Shown in pieces: positions 1 to 6,318 of a DNA stretch of 8,787 nt. Position 1 is the stretch's first letter; every line of letters starts with the position of its first letter. The DNA comes from Clostridiaceae bacterium (GTDB taxonomy: Bacteria > Bacillota > Clostridia > Clostridiales > Clostridiaceae), in the NCBI GenBank assembly GCA_003510765.1, contig DOKV01000066.1, positions 1 through 8,787 of the forward strand, given 5' to 3'. A model generated the notes under the pieces. It did no database searches. It was not told the origin of the DNA and saw nothing but the letters and a program-made list of their open reading frames with translations. A program made the translations under genes and the position numbers.

Positions 1-122
1 GCTTCTTCTTCACTCCCTGAAAAGCCTTTGGGCAGGCGAAGAGAACCCATGGAAAAGAGGATCCCCACAATCATCATCCCTATCAACAGCTCCAGAAGGA
101 TGGATCCTCTACAGACTTTCAT
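1..122 (-). CDS. Type IV prepilin-like protein (ComGC/ComGD class), N-terminal 40 codons only
   Basis: A pilin-like subunit of a competence or type IV pilus-like fibre, cut by the left window edge. The ATG at 122-120 lies inside the last codons of the upstream platform gene (14-bp overlap), which suggests translational coupling. The visible protein begins with a short basic leader, MKVCRG. Then comes SILLELLIGMMIVGIL, followed by SMGSLRLPKGFSGSEEE. This is the class III signal: a Gly before the prepilin-peptidase site, Glu at +5 of the mature protein and a long hydrophobic helix. The usual Phe/Met at +1 is Ser here. Cleavage by a ComC/PilD peptidase after Gly6 is inferred. The gene order ATPase, platform, prepilin is that of comGA-comGB-comGC. 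Which prepilin this is cannot be decided from 40 residues. Confidence 0.8.
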   Translation of the reverse strand, partial: MKVCRGSILLELLIGMMIVGILFSMGSLRLPKGFSGSEEE

Positions 123-1077
123 AAGCATTTAACATGGGCAATGTAAGCAGCATGGATAATAGAAACACCAAAACACCCATGATGGCAATGGCTGTAGGTT
201 CTAAAAGCGCTGTTTTCTTTCTGAGGAATTCTTTGAAAAAAGCCTTCTGCACCAGAAGGTAGCTAAAGAGTCCCTCTTCAAGATCGCCTGTTTCTTCTGC
301 CAATCGAAGATATTGAAGAAGCAGCGATGACGCTTCCCTTTGCTCGAGTAACAACGACAAGGACTCTCCTTCTTTGACCCCCTCTACTAAATATCCCACT
401 TCATAACCTTCTGCCAAAAGAATCTCCAATGCTTCTAAGATATTGATTCCACCTCGAAGCAATAAATGCAACGACTCCATGGACTGCATTTCCTCATAAT
501 TCTTATATTGCTTGCCAAAGATGATAGGGAGTACGCTCTGAGGATTCATCCTTTTGTACACCATGTAGACTCCGATGATAAAAATCATGACAAAATATGG
601 CATGGGGATCTGTGCTTGAAAATCATTCAACCCCCTAAGAACTGTTTGATGCTGTCCCATGGCCCCAAGCATTTCATCCATAGGTGGAATGATAAAATAT
701 AAAGCGAAAAAGAAGAACACCATGGTGGCGAAGAGAAGAATCAAGGGATAGAGCAAGAGCCCCAAGATTTTCTCGCGAAACTCCCTTGCTCCCTTGAGGG
801 ATTGATATAGTGTATCAAAAGCTTCCGCCACATGACCCGTTTCTTCTGAAAACTTTATTAAGGTCAATTCTTTTTTTGAAAAGCACTCCAAATCTTCCAT
901 AGCCTCTGATAAAGGCTTTCCCACCAAGAGGCTTTGCCGCAAGCGCTGATCTTCCTCTCGATCTGATAGGACCAAAAGCTCCGTAAAATTCATACCGTAC
1001 TTTAAGTAATGACTTTTTTCATGAAAGAAAACCTCTTTTTGAAAATGTTTACCTTTTCCCATGGGCCAAATGTCCAT
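109..1077 (-). CDS. comGB: Type II secretion/pilus platform protein, ComGB-like (T2SSF family)
   Basis: Polytopic inner-membrane platform of a pilus or competence pseudopilus assembly machine, expected to connect the cytoplasmic ATPase with the prepilins. From the start chosen here it is 322 residues. It shows two T2SSF repeats, each carrying an EETG-containing helix (KFSEETGHVAEAF near residue 76 and RLAEETGDLEEGL near 258). Hydrophobic segments lie at about 104-130, 161-177 and 293-314. An in-frame ATG at 1101 would add eight residues but has no SD. The ATG at 1077 follows GGGAGG by 10 nt and is preferred. The gene overlaps the end of the ATPase gene by 29 bp and its own end overlaps the prepilin start, so the three are almost certainly one operon. 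The family call is firm; the comG name rests on gene order and small size. Confidence 0.85.
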   Translation of the reverse strand: MDIWPMGKGKHFQKEVFFHEKSHYLKYGMNFTELLVLSDREEDQRLRQSLLVGKPLSEAMEDLECFSKKELTLIKFSEETGHVAEAFDTLYQSLKGAREFREKILGLLLYPLILLFATMVFFFFALYFIIPPMDEMLGAMGQHQTVLRGLNDFQAQIPMPYFVMIFIIGVYMVYKRMNPQSVLPIIFGKQYKNYEEMQSMESLHLLLRGGINILEALEILLAEGYEVGYLVEGVKEGESLSLLLEQREASSLLLQYLRLAEETGDLEEGLFSYLLVQKAFFKEFLRKKTALLEPTAIAIMGVLVFLLSMLLTLPMLNAYESL

Positions 1078-1915
1078 ATGCTTTGCGCCTCCCATTCTCA
1101 TAAATGAGCTGTTGATGAAAAACCGTTGACAGTGTTTCTTCTACGTCTTCTTTTGCCAAACCAAACTCCAGGAGTTTATCAAAAGCACTTCCATAGCTAT
1201 AGGCATGTAATGTAGATACCACAGGATGCCCTGTGAGTGCTGCTCGAAGAACCATTCGTGCTGTTTCTGAATTTCGAATTTCCCCCAGAGCAATGATGTC
1301 TGGATCTTGCCGAAGTGCCGCAAAAATAGCTCGTTCATAGGTAAATCCATAACCTGGAGCCACTTGACACTGGACAATCCCTTTCACTTGCTGCTCCACG
1401 GGATCTTCAATGGAAATGACTTTTTTGTGTTGGTCGCAAAGCTCCCTGAGGAGTGCATAATAGGTGGTGGTTTTTCCCATGCCTGTTTCCCCCACCATTA
1501 AATGCAGCCCTCTCGTCTCTTTCACCTTCTGAAACAACTGATTTATGAGCTTTTGTTCCACGCCTAGCTCCTGCAAGGTTAAAAAGGTTTTGTGATACTG
1601 CCTAAGCACCATGGATTCTCCATGAATGCTTTTCAAAAGATTGATCCGAAAGAACTTCTCTTTGTACTGTAACATCCCATCTTGGGGCAATCTTTTTTCT
1701 GATATATTCAAGTGTGCCAAAGCTTTCATCCGCTGAATCAATATCCCATAAGCTTCTTTAGACATCTGACTTTTCTGGCCAATGCCATAAGCTTCCCGAA
1801 AGGAAATGAGAATCTCCTTTTCCAGGGGCAAAAAATGGATGTCCGATGTTTCTTCCTTCAACGCACGGTCCATGATTTCTTCTAAAAGCACTCTATTTTC
1901 CTCACTTTCCACCAT
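1049..1915 (-). CDS. comGA: Pilus/competence assembly ATPase, ComGA-like (GspE/PilB family)
   Basis: Cytoplasmic hexameric secretion ATPase that would power pseudopilus assembly. All hallmark motifs are visible in 288 residues. The N-terminal domain contains the ASDIH-like element TSDIHF (23-28). Walker A is GETGMGKTT (142-150), the Asp box is ISIEDPVE (167-174), Walker B is DIIALGEIRNSETA (206-219) and the His box is LTGHPVVSTLHA (227-238). The protein is short, like Gram-positive ComGA and unlike PilB or GspE. It lacks the extra N1 domain, and I see no tetracysteine zinc motif. The ATG at 1915 is preceded only by a weak AAAGG, and a consensus -10 box sits close upstream. It is the first gene of the minus-strand comG-like operon and is divergent from rqcH. 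A twitching retraction ATPase (PilT) is less likely, because a platform protein and a prepilin follow directly. Confidence 0.88.
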   Translation of the reverse strand: MVESEENRVLLEEIMDRALKEETSDIHFLPLEKEILISFREAYGIGQKSQMSKEAYGILIQRMKALAHLNISEKRLPQDGMLQYKEKFFRINLLKSIHGESMVLRQYHKTFLTLQELGVEQKLINQLFQKVKETRGLHLMVGETGMGKTTTYYALLRELCDQHKKVISIEDPVEQQVKGIVQCQVAPGYGFTYERAIFAALRQDPDIIALGEIRNSETARMVLRAALTGHPVVSTLHAYSYGSAFDKLLEFGLAKEDVEETLSTVFHQQLIYENGRRKAYGHLAHGKR

Positions 1916-1934
1916 ACTCGGAACCTTTGGTCTT

Positions 1935-1963
1935 ATTATAGAACTGCCGTTATTTTTTAAACA
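1935..1963 (-). promoter_or_regulatory. Probable promoter of the comG-like operon
   Basis: A perfect TATAAT on the minus strand occupies 1940-1935. The matching -35 position (1963-1958, TGTTTA) is poor. Transcription would start near 1928, leaving only about 13 nt before the ComGA start at 1915. The weak -35 could mean dependence on an activator, but this is inference. Confidence 0.45.
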
Positions 1964-1968
1964 CTTAT

Positions 1969-1997
1969 TTGGAGTCCTCGGGAAAATAAGCTATAAT
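1969..1997 (+). promoter_or_regulatory. Probable sigma-A-type promoter of rqcH
   Basis: TTGGAG (1969-1974), a 17-bp spacer and TATAAT (1992-1997). Transcription is predicted to start near 2004, giving a leader of about 68 nt. This promoter lies back to back with the comG-side promoter, and the two -10 boxes are about 52 bp apart. Confidence 0.6.
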
Positions 1998-2017
1998 AAG
2001 CTGTGACCGCAAACACT

Positions 2018-2071
2018 CTGCGTAAACGCAGTAGAAGGAGGAAACACGGAAGCTTTCCGTGAGAAAAACAC
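2018..2071 (+). promoter_or_regulatory. rqcH leader: SD flanked by two hairpins, distant from the start codon
   Basis: Hairpin 1 is CTGCG-TAAA-CGCAG (2018-2031). A strong SD, AAGGAGG, lies at 2035-2041. Hairpin 2 is CACGGAA-GCT-TTCCGTG (2045-2061). The ATG is at 2072. The SD is thus 30 nt upstream in linear distance. If hairpin 2 forms, the unpaired distance is about 13 nt. An in-frame TGA at 2060-2062 rules out a longer N terminus. No other start codon lies at normal distance from the SD. That this controls translation is inference. Confidence 0.5.
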
Positions 2072-3745
2072 ATGGCATTAGATGGATTATTTTTTACAAG
2101 TATCGTGAAGGAATTACAAGCAGAACTCTTAGAGGGGAAAGTCAATAAGATTTCTCAACCAGAAGCAGATACCATCTTGCTTCAGATGCGCGGGAAAGAA
2201 GCCCAAAGAAAACTTCTTTTGACCTCTAATAGTTCCTATGCAAGGATTCATTTTACGAATGAAAAGAAAGAAAACCCCATGCAAGCGCCATTATTTCTCA
2301 TGGTGCTTAGAAAACATTTGGTGGGTGCAAAACTCACTGCTGTGGAACAGGTGGATGGTGACCGACTCATCAATCTAAGATTTTTAAGCTATGATGAATT
2401 TGGTTATGACCAGGCTTTCACCTTATCCATAGAGATGATGGGTAAGCATTCCAATATCATCCTCATAAGAGAGAAAGAAGGAACCATTGTGGACTGCATC
2501 AAGCATGTCTCCTCTTTGAAAAACTCTTATCGCTCTTTACTTCCGGGCAAAACTTACGTAGCACCACCTAAAACCTTTAAGCTGAATCCTCAAAACTATG
2601 AAGAGGCAGCCCTCAAGGAAAAGCTACACTTGCTCGCCTTTGACGAGGACTTCTTTAGCAAAGTATTTGTAGGCATATCTAAAAGAACGTCCCATGATCT
2701 CTTTGGACTCTATGAACAAGAGGAGCCGTTCGCTTTTATCACGGAAATCTTAGAGAGGATCCTCTCTAGTGATCGGTTCTATATTCTTCAATCTGAAAAA
2801 GGTTTTGAGGATGTGACCAGTTACCCCTTTAAGGACACGTATCAGGTCTACTCTTCTCCATCCCTGGCTCTGGAGACCTTCGTGAAAGAAAAAGATGCCA
2901 AAGATCGTATGAAATCCAAAACTTCAGACCTGACGAAACTCTTGAACAACAATTTGCAACGGGTGCGTAAAAAAGTGGAACTTCTTGAGAAGTCCATGGA
3001 GGATGCTAAGGATAAAGAATCCTATAAAATTATGGGAGAGATCCTTTCTGCCAATGTGTACGCCCTAAAAGATGGCATGGACGAAGCTGTGCTTTTGAAC
3101 TATTACACAGAGGAAGAGATTCGCATCAAGCTGAATCCTTCCAAAAGTATCAGCCAAAACATTGATCACTACTACAGCAAATACAACAAGAAAAAACGGG
3201 CAGAAGTCATGGCCAAAGGACAACAAATCCTGGCCATGGAAGAGGAAGACTACCTGGTATCCATCCTATTATCTCTGGACAACCTAGAGAACCAAGAGGA
3301 AATTGAAGAGATTCGAAAAGAACTCATGGTGGCTGGGTACTTACGATTTAAAAAGTCCGGGTCGAAAAAGGAAAAAAGTTCCAAACCTCTTCATTATAAA
3401 TCCAGTGAGGGCATTGATCTTTATGTGGGAAAAAACAATACCCAAAACGACTACCTCACTACGAAATTTGCAAATAGGCATGACACATGGCTCCATACAA
3501 AGAACATCCCTGGTTCCCATGTGATCATTCGCAGCGATGACTTTAACAATGAAACATTATTGGAGGCGGCAAATCTTGCAGCTTACTTTAGTAAAGCCTC
3601 CACGTCCACCAAGGTCCCTGTAGATTACACCCTGGTGAAAAATGTCAAAAAACCATCTGGCGCAAAGCCCGGAATGGTGATCTACTCCACCAATAAAACC
3701 TTATATGTGGACCCAGCGCCGCCTCGAATAAATAGACAGGAATAA
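2072..3745 (+). CDS. rqcH: Rqc2 homolog RqcH (NFACT family; formerly fibronectin-binding protein FbpA)
   Basis: Ribosome-associated quality-control factor. In the family it binds the obstructed 50S subunit holding peptidyl-tRNA, recruits tRNA-Ala and adds a C-terminal alanine tail that marks the stalled chain for degradation. The 557-residue length is typical. The start MALDGLFFTSIVKEL is characteristic of the NFACT-N domain. An Asp97-Arg98 pair (VDGDRLINLRF) stands where the essential DR motif of Bacillus subtilis RqcH lies. EMMGKHSNIIL (121-131) is another NFACT-N signature. A helical, charged coiled-coil region spans about 275-425. The NFACT-R (DUF814) domain follows at about 440-550, with YVGKNNTQND, DTWLHTKNIPGSHVII and GAKPGMVIY. 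Fibronectin binding is a historical name and is not supported here. The EIIC gene follows with a short gap and is probably co-transcribed. Confidence 0.95.
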   Translation: MALDGLFFTSIVKELQAELLEGKVNKISQPEADTILLQMRGKEAQRKLLLTSNSSYARIHFTNEKKENPMQAPLFLMVLRKHLVGAKLTAVEQVDGDRLINLRFLSYDEFGYDQAFTLSIEMMGKHSNIILIREKEGTIVDCIKHVSSLKNSYRSLLPGKTYVAPPKTFKLNPQNYEEAALKEKLHLLAFDEDFFSKVFVGISKRTSHDLFGLYEQEEPFAFITEILERILSSDRFYILQSEKGFEDVTSYPFKDTYQVYSSPSLALETFVKEKDAKDRMKSKTSDLTKLLNNNLQRVRKKVELLEKSMEDAKDKESYKIMGEILSANVYALKDGMDEAVLLNYYTEEEIRIKLNPSKSISQNIDHYYSKYNKKKRAEVMAKGQQILAMEEEDYLVSILLSLDNLENQEEIEEIRKELMVAGYLRFKKSGSKKEKSSKPLHYKSSEGIDLYVGKNNTQNDYLTTKFANRHDTWLHTKNIPGSHVIIRSDDFNNETLLEAANLAAYFSKASTSTKVPVDYTLVKNVKKPSGAKPGMVIYSTNKTLYVDPAPPRINRQE

Positions 3746-3763
3746 TAAAACGAGGTGTTTTAC

Positions 3764-4798
3764 TTGAAACAAAAAGGACAAAAACAAAAAACCATCACGA
3801 CATACATCATTAAGGTACTCAATGGTATGGCTCAAGGGCTTTTTGCCTCCCTACTCATTGGCCTTATTATGAAGCAGATCGGTACGTTAACCAACATAGA
3901 ACTCTTAGTAGACTTCGGCACAGTAGCCCAATCCCTCATGGGACCAGCCATTGGTGCCGCTGTAGCCTATAGTGTAGGCGCGCCACCCCTTGGTATTTTT
4001 GCTGCTGTAGCCGTAGGTGCTTTAGGCGCAGGTACCTTCACCTTCGTGGATGGGCAAATGGTGGCAAAGATCGGTGAACCTGTAGGTGCTTTAATCGCTT
4101 CTTTAGTGGCGGCAGAAGTAACCAAAGTCTTAAAGGGGAAAACCAAAGTTGATATCGTGATTCTTCCCTTGTCGGCCATTTTGGTCGGTGGCTTAGTGGG
4201 CTTTTATCTGGCTCCAGCCATTACTGCCTTCATGACCTTTTTGGGAGCACTGATCAATCGTGCCACAGAGCTTCAACCGATTCCCATGGGCATCATCGTT
4301 TCCACTGTCATGGGGATGGTGTTGACCCTCCCCATAAGCTCTGCTGCCCTATCGGTTTCTTTGGGCCTTTCTGGTATTGCTGCAGGAGCTTCCACCGTGG
4401 GTTGTGCCACGCAAATGGTAGGTTTTGCTGTGGCCTCTTATAGAGAAAATGGCTTTGGCGGCCTCCTTTCCCAAGGCCTTGGCACATCTATGCTACAAAT
4501 TCCCAATATCATCAAAAATCCAAAGATTTGGATTCCGCCCACCTTGGCTGCAGCCATACTTGGTCCCATTGCCAGTGCCGTTTTTAAAATGGAAGGCACA
4601 CGACTTGGCGCTGGTATGGGCACCTCCGGTTTGGTTGGTCAATTCGATGCCGTCAGTGCCATGGGCAGTGATACGAGGACCTTGTTTTTGATTGTACTTA
4701 TGCACGTGATTTTACCCGCAATCCTAACACTTCTCATATCAGAGTTCATGCGTAAAAAAGGGTATATCAAACCTGGTGACATGAAGCTTCGCGCTTAA
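3764..4798 (+). CDS. PTS EIIC-type membrane protein (PTS_EIIC_2 family), orphan
   Basis: Very hydrophobic 344-residue protein with about 8-10 membrane segments, resembling the stand-alone EIIC family PF13303. Recognisable stretches are Gly/Ala-rich helices, GEPVGALIASLVAAEVTKVL, then GKTKVDIVILPLSAILVGG, then GTSGLVGQFDAVSAMG near the C terminus. Such proteins are annotated as sugar-transporting PTS permease subunits, but no EIIA, EIIB or sugar enzyme gene is in the window, so substrate and phosphorylation dependence are unknown. I chose the TTG at 3764 because GAGGTG (3752-3757) lies 6 nt before it. A GTG at 3755 would lie inside that SD and add three residues. The gene begins 18 bp after rqcH and ends just before a strong terminator, so it probably shares the rqcH transcript. 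Family fairly sure; function uncertain. Confidence 0.8.
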   Translation: MKQKGQKQKTITTYIIKVLNGMAQGLFASLLIGLIMKQIGTLTNIELLVDFGTVAQSLMGPAIGAAVAYSVGAPPLGIFAAVAVGALGAGTFTFVDGQMVAKIGEPVGALIASLVAAEVTKVLKGKTKVDIVILPLSAILVGGLVGFYLAPAITAFMTFLGALINRATELQPIPMGIIVSTVMGMVLTLPISSAALSVSLGLSGIAAGASTVGCATQMVGFAVASYRENGFGGLLSQGLGTSMLQIPNIIKNPKIWIPPTLAAAILGPIASAVFKMEGTRLGAGMGTSGLVGQFDAVSAMGSDTRTLFLIVLMHVILPAILTLLISEFMRKKGYIKPGDMKLRA

Positions 4799-4803
4799 AG
4801 TAT

Positions 4804-4846
4804 AAAAGTACTGGACATCTTCTTTGAAGATGTGCCAGTACTTTTT
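4804..4846 (+). terminator. Strong bidirectional rho-independent terminator
   Basis: A long hairpin. The outer arm AAAAGTACTGG (4804-4814) pairs with CCAGTACTTTT (4835-4845). The inner ACATCTTC (4815-4822) pairs with GAAGATGT (4826-4833). The loop is TTT and there is one bulged G at 4834. The plus strand ends in a T run. Read on the minus strand the hairpin is followed by a shorter TTTT, so it can also stop transcripts from the convergent acetyltransferase gene. Confidence 0.92.
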
Positions 4847-4962
4847 ACTTTCATTGTAGTAGCATCGTTTATGATCACTATCCATCCTGAAAACTTTCGC
4901 TGAGACCCACACCTACCCCTTGGCGATATCACTCTCATACATTCATATACCATTTAAATATT

Positions 4963-5517
4963 TTATTCGTCTACAACACTCTCACAGTTCTTTATCAGAA
5001 AGGTCATTTGTAGATCTCTGGGATCACTTTCATAAAATCCTACGTGACGCTCGTAAGCGTCTGTACAACCCATGGCTCTATAAAATGCGATGGTTTCTTC
5101 AGCAGAACCCGCACAGATAAATAAATAATCCACGCCAAAGCCTTTGGCAATTTCTATGGATTCCTTAAATAGTCTCGTGCCAATGCCCTTTCCTCTACTT
5201 TCACGAGAGACAAAAAGTTGGTCCAAAAGAGCGTAGGTTGATTGCTCACCAAAATTCATACGGTTTACAGTGGCGAATCCAATGAGTCGATCTGACTCAT
5301 CAAAGGCACCTACAGCTTCACCTTCTGATTGAATGGTCGCCATGAGATGTTCATGATGCACGTCATACCCATTCGGCCAATCTGGATCCAAATAGTCGAT
5401 GTTTACCAAAGTTCTTTTGCCCTCAACTTCGCGCCAAGCACGGGAAATATATTGAGAAGCATCCATTTCACGGATTTTGTCACATTGGTTCAAAGTCATT
5501 TTTTTGTATGTGAACAC
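4963..5517 (-). CDS. GNAT family N-acetyltransferase
   Basis: Cytosolic acetyl-CoA-dependent N-acetyltransferase of unknown substrate, 184 residues from the start chosen. The acetyl-CoA pyrophosphate-binding motif A is RGKGIGTRLF (108-117), just after the beta-4 strand ALLDQLFVSRES. The second half, SAEETIAFYRAMGC (138-151), has the usual GNAT C-terminal Tyr and the beta-bulge region. The N terminus MFTYKKMTLNQCDKIREMDASQYISRAWREV is of a type I recognise from Firmicute GNAT proteins of about 180 residues. The start is the GTG at 5517, because GAGGTGA lies 8 nt upstream. ATG 5538 and TTG 5547 are in frame, but no GAGGTGA-like SD at normal distance precedes them. The gene stands alone and converges on the EIIC gene, sharing its terminator. 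It is flanked by two related copies of the EIIC tail sequence. Confidence 0.9.
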   Translation of the reverse strand: MFTYKKMTLNQCDKIREMDASQYISRAWREVEGKRTLVNIDYLDPDWPNGYDVHHEHLMATIQSEGEAVGAFDESDRLIGFATVNRMNFGEQSTYALLDQLFVSRESRGKGIGTRLFKESIEIAKGFGVDYLFICAGSAEETIAFYRAMGCTDAYERHVGFYESDPRDLQMTFLIKNCESVVDE

Positions 5518-5594
5518 CTGGTCACTCACCTCACTCATCTTCTCCAAAACTATAAAGAACTATCCTATCTCTCTGATATACTCTTTTCATCCTC

Positions 5595-5623
5595 TTATTT
5601 GACTTAGGGATTCAGCCTGTCAA
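5595..5623 (-). promoter_or_regulatory. Possible promoter of the acetyltransferase gene
   Basis: A perfect TTGACA lies on the minus strand at 5623-5618. At 17-bp spacing the -10 position (5600-5595) reads AAATAA, which is a poor match. The -35 box is convincing, the -10 is not. The leader would be about 70 nt. Confidence 0.35.
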
Positions 5624-5669
5624 TATTTTTAAGAAAAAATACATCCAAAATTCCTAAATTTTTTGCATA

Positions 5670-5753
5670 TTATTCTTCCACTTCTGGACATCCTATATTT
5701 GCAACCTCCACATCTGGAGCAATGTCCTTACCAAATGGACCTTTTGCCAACAT
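5670..5753 (-). CDS. Candidate small protein, 27 residues, unknown
   Basis: ATG at 5753 to TAA at 5670-5672. The product is MLAKGPFGKDIAPDVEVA followed by NIGCPEVEE, acidic with one Cys. The codons follow a purine-any-pyrimidine bias (GCA, GGT, GAC, ATT, GCT, GAT, GTT, AAT) and look more like coding sequence than the AT-rich surroundings. The same frame stays open for 19 more codons upstream (to about 5810), giving a basic stretch with SRKRKR and a SGYN sequence, but without a start codon. It may therefore be the 3' end of a longer, decayed gene. A PDVEV/PEVEE pair reflects an imperfect direct DNA repeat (5676-5689 and 5706-5719). The SD is weak (AGTGG, 7 nt before the ATG). It resembles no family I know; it may be a remnant or chance. 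Confidence 0.3.
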   Translation of the reverse strand: MLAKGPFGKDIAPDVEVANIGCPEVEE

Positions 5754-5835
5754 GTTATAACCACTATAACTATTCCGTTTTCTCTTCCGTGATTTACTGT
5801 ATTTTTGTTGTCACTATTATGATAGTTGAAATAAA

Positions 5836-5906
5836 TAGAGATGGGAAGCTTCGCTCCTAAAGAAAACAGCACTAGGCATCCCTTAAAGATGTCCAGTACT
5901 GTTTCC
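5836..5906 (+). repeat. Decayed second copy of the EIIC gene tail and terminator
   Basis: This stretch aligns without gaps over the last codons and stop of the EIIC gene. GAT-GGG-AAG-CTT-CGC-TCC-TAA here corresponds to GAC-ATG-AAG-CTT-CGC-GCT-TAA at 4778-4798. The similarity continues with small gaps through the hairpin (4804-4846 against 5863-5904), sharing AAGATGT and CCAGTACT. Similarity upstream of this codon block is not convincing. Both copies are in the same orientation and bracket the acetyltransferase gene. It may be a duplication remnant, the stump of a lost EIIC paralogue, or a dispersed terminator-type repeat. Confidence 0.5.
5863..5904 (-). terminator. Hairpin terminator after the SdpI-like gene
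   Basis: On the minus strand AAACAGTACTGGACATC pairs with GATGCCTAGTGCTGTTT across a TTTAAGG loop. There are two mismatches and one G-T pair, and the hairpin is followed by TTTC-TTT. It lies about 27 bp past the SdpI-like stop codon and would end the transcript of that operon. It is less perfect than the terminator at 4804-4846, to which it is related in sequence. Confidence 0.65.
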
Positions 5907-5930
5907 ATCTTATACGCCTAGAATCTCATT

Positions 5931-6305
5931 TTACTTGGGTTCTTTTCTATGGCCATCTTCATCAAATTGTTTTCTAAGAGCATATTCTGTCCATGGAATA
6001 ACCAAAAGGAGAAGGACCATTTGGCCATAGAATAAATATAACGCAAGATTCTCTACCTCTTCATGATCTTTTACCCAAAAGATCCACCCCGCTGAAAGAA
6101 CCAAACCAAAAAACCCAGAATATAGCCATATTTTACCCGAGAATGCATGGGCAAAGGCCCAGGTTTCTTCAGATTTCATGGACCACTTGGATCGATAGCC
6201 AAAAAGCGCCTGGGGCTTTCTTGGTATATTCTTTAAAAACAACCACCCAAAACCAATCATGGTACCCATGAGAAGAACTGTCATGAACAACATGAATAGA
6301 ACCAT
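5931..6305 (-). CDS. SdpI-like small membrane protein
   Basis: A 124-residue membrane protein resembling the C-terminal half of SdpI/YhfL (SdpI family, PF13630). In B. subtilis, SdpI gives immunity to the SdpC toxin and relays a signal by sequestering the repressor SdpR. Stand-alone members like this one are mostly of unknown role. Membrane segments lie at about 2-24, 58-78 and 88-105. Between the first two is the family signature FGYRSKWSMKSEETWAFAHAFSGK (36-59), followed by a C-terminal TEYALRKQFDEDG. The ATG at 6305 is preferred because AGGTGATC, complementary to the 16S rRNA 3' end, is ideally placed before it. A GTG at 6314 lies inside that SD. The gene starts 13 bp after the M42 peptidase stop and is the last gene of the operon. 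No SdpC-like toxin or ArsR-type repressor is present, so immunity is only a possibility. Confidence 0.8.
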   Translation of the reverse strand: MVLFMLFMTVLLMGTMIGFGWLFLKNIPRKPQALFGYRSKWSMKSEETWAFAHAFSGKIWLYSGFFGLVLSAGWIFWVKDHEEVENLALYLFYGQMVLLLLVIPWTEYALRKQFDEDGHRKEPK

Positions 6306-6318
6306 GGAGATCACCTAC

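Larger units (their letters stand above)
5518..5930. other. Intergenic region without an established gene
   Basis: About 410 bp between the acetyltransferase start and the SdpI-like stop. It holds the acetyltransferase leader with a TTGACA box, the 27-residue candidate ORF on the minus strand, the EIIC-tail repeat and the minus-strand terminator. The rest is AT-rich with nothing I can assign. A plus-strand reading frame at 5663-5860 ends in DGKLRS and shares that tail with EIIC, but otherwise has no recognisable protein character. Confidence 0.6.

Noticed and set aside
1078..1101. Upstream ATG at 1101 as start of the ComGB-like gene.
   Set aside because: No SD precedes it, whereas ATG 1077 has GGGAGG at an acceptable distance.
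5693..5908. 71-codon open frame on the minus strand starting at 5908.
   Set aside because: It has an atypical composition, begins within the terminator hairpin and lacks any family resemblance. It is out of frame with the more gene-like 27-codon candidate.
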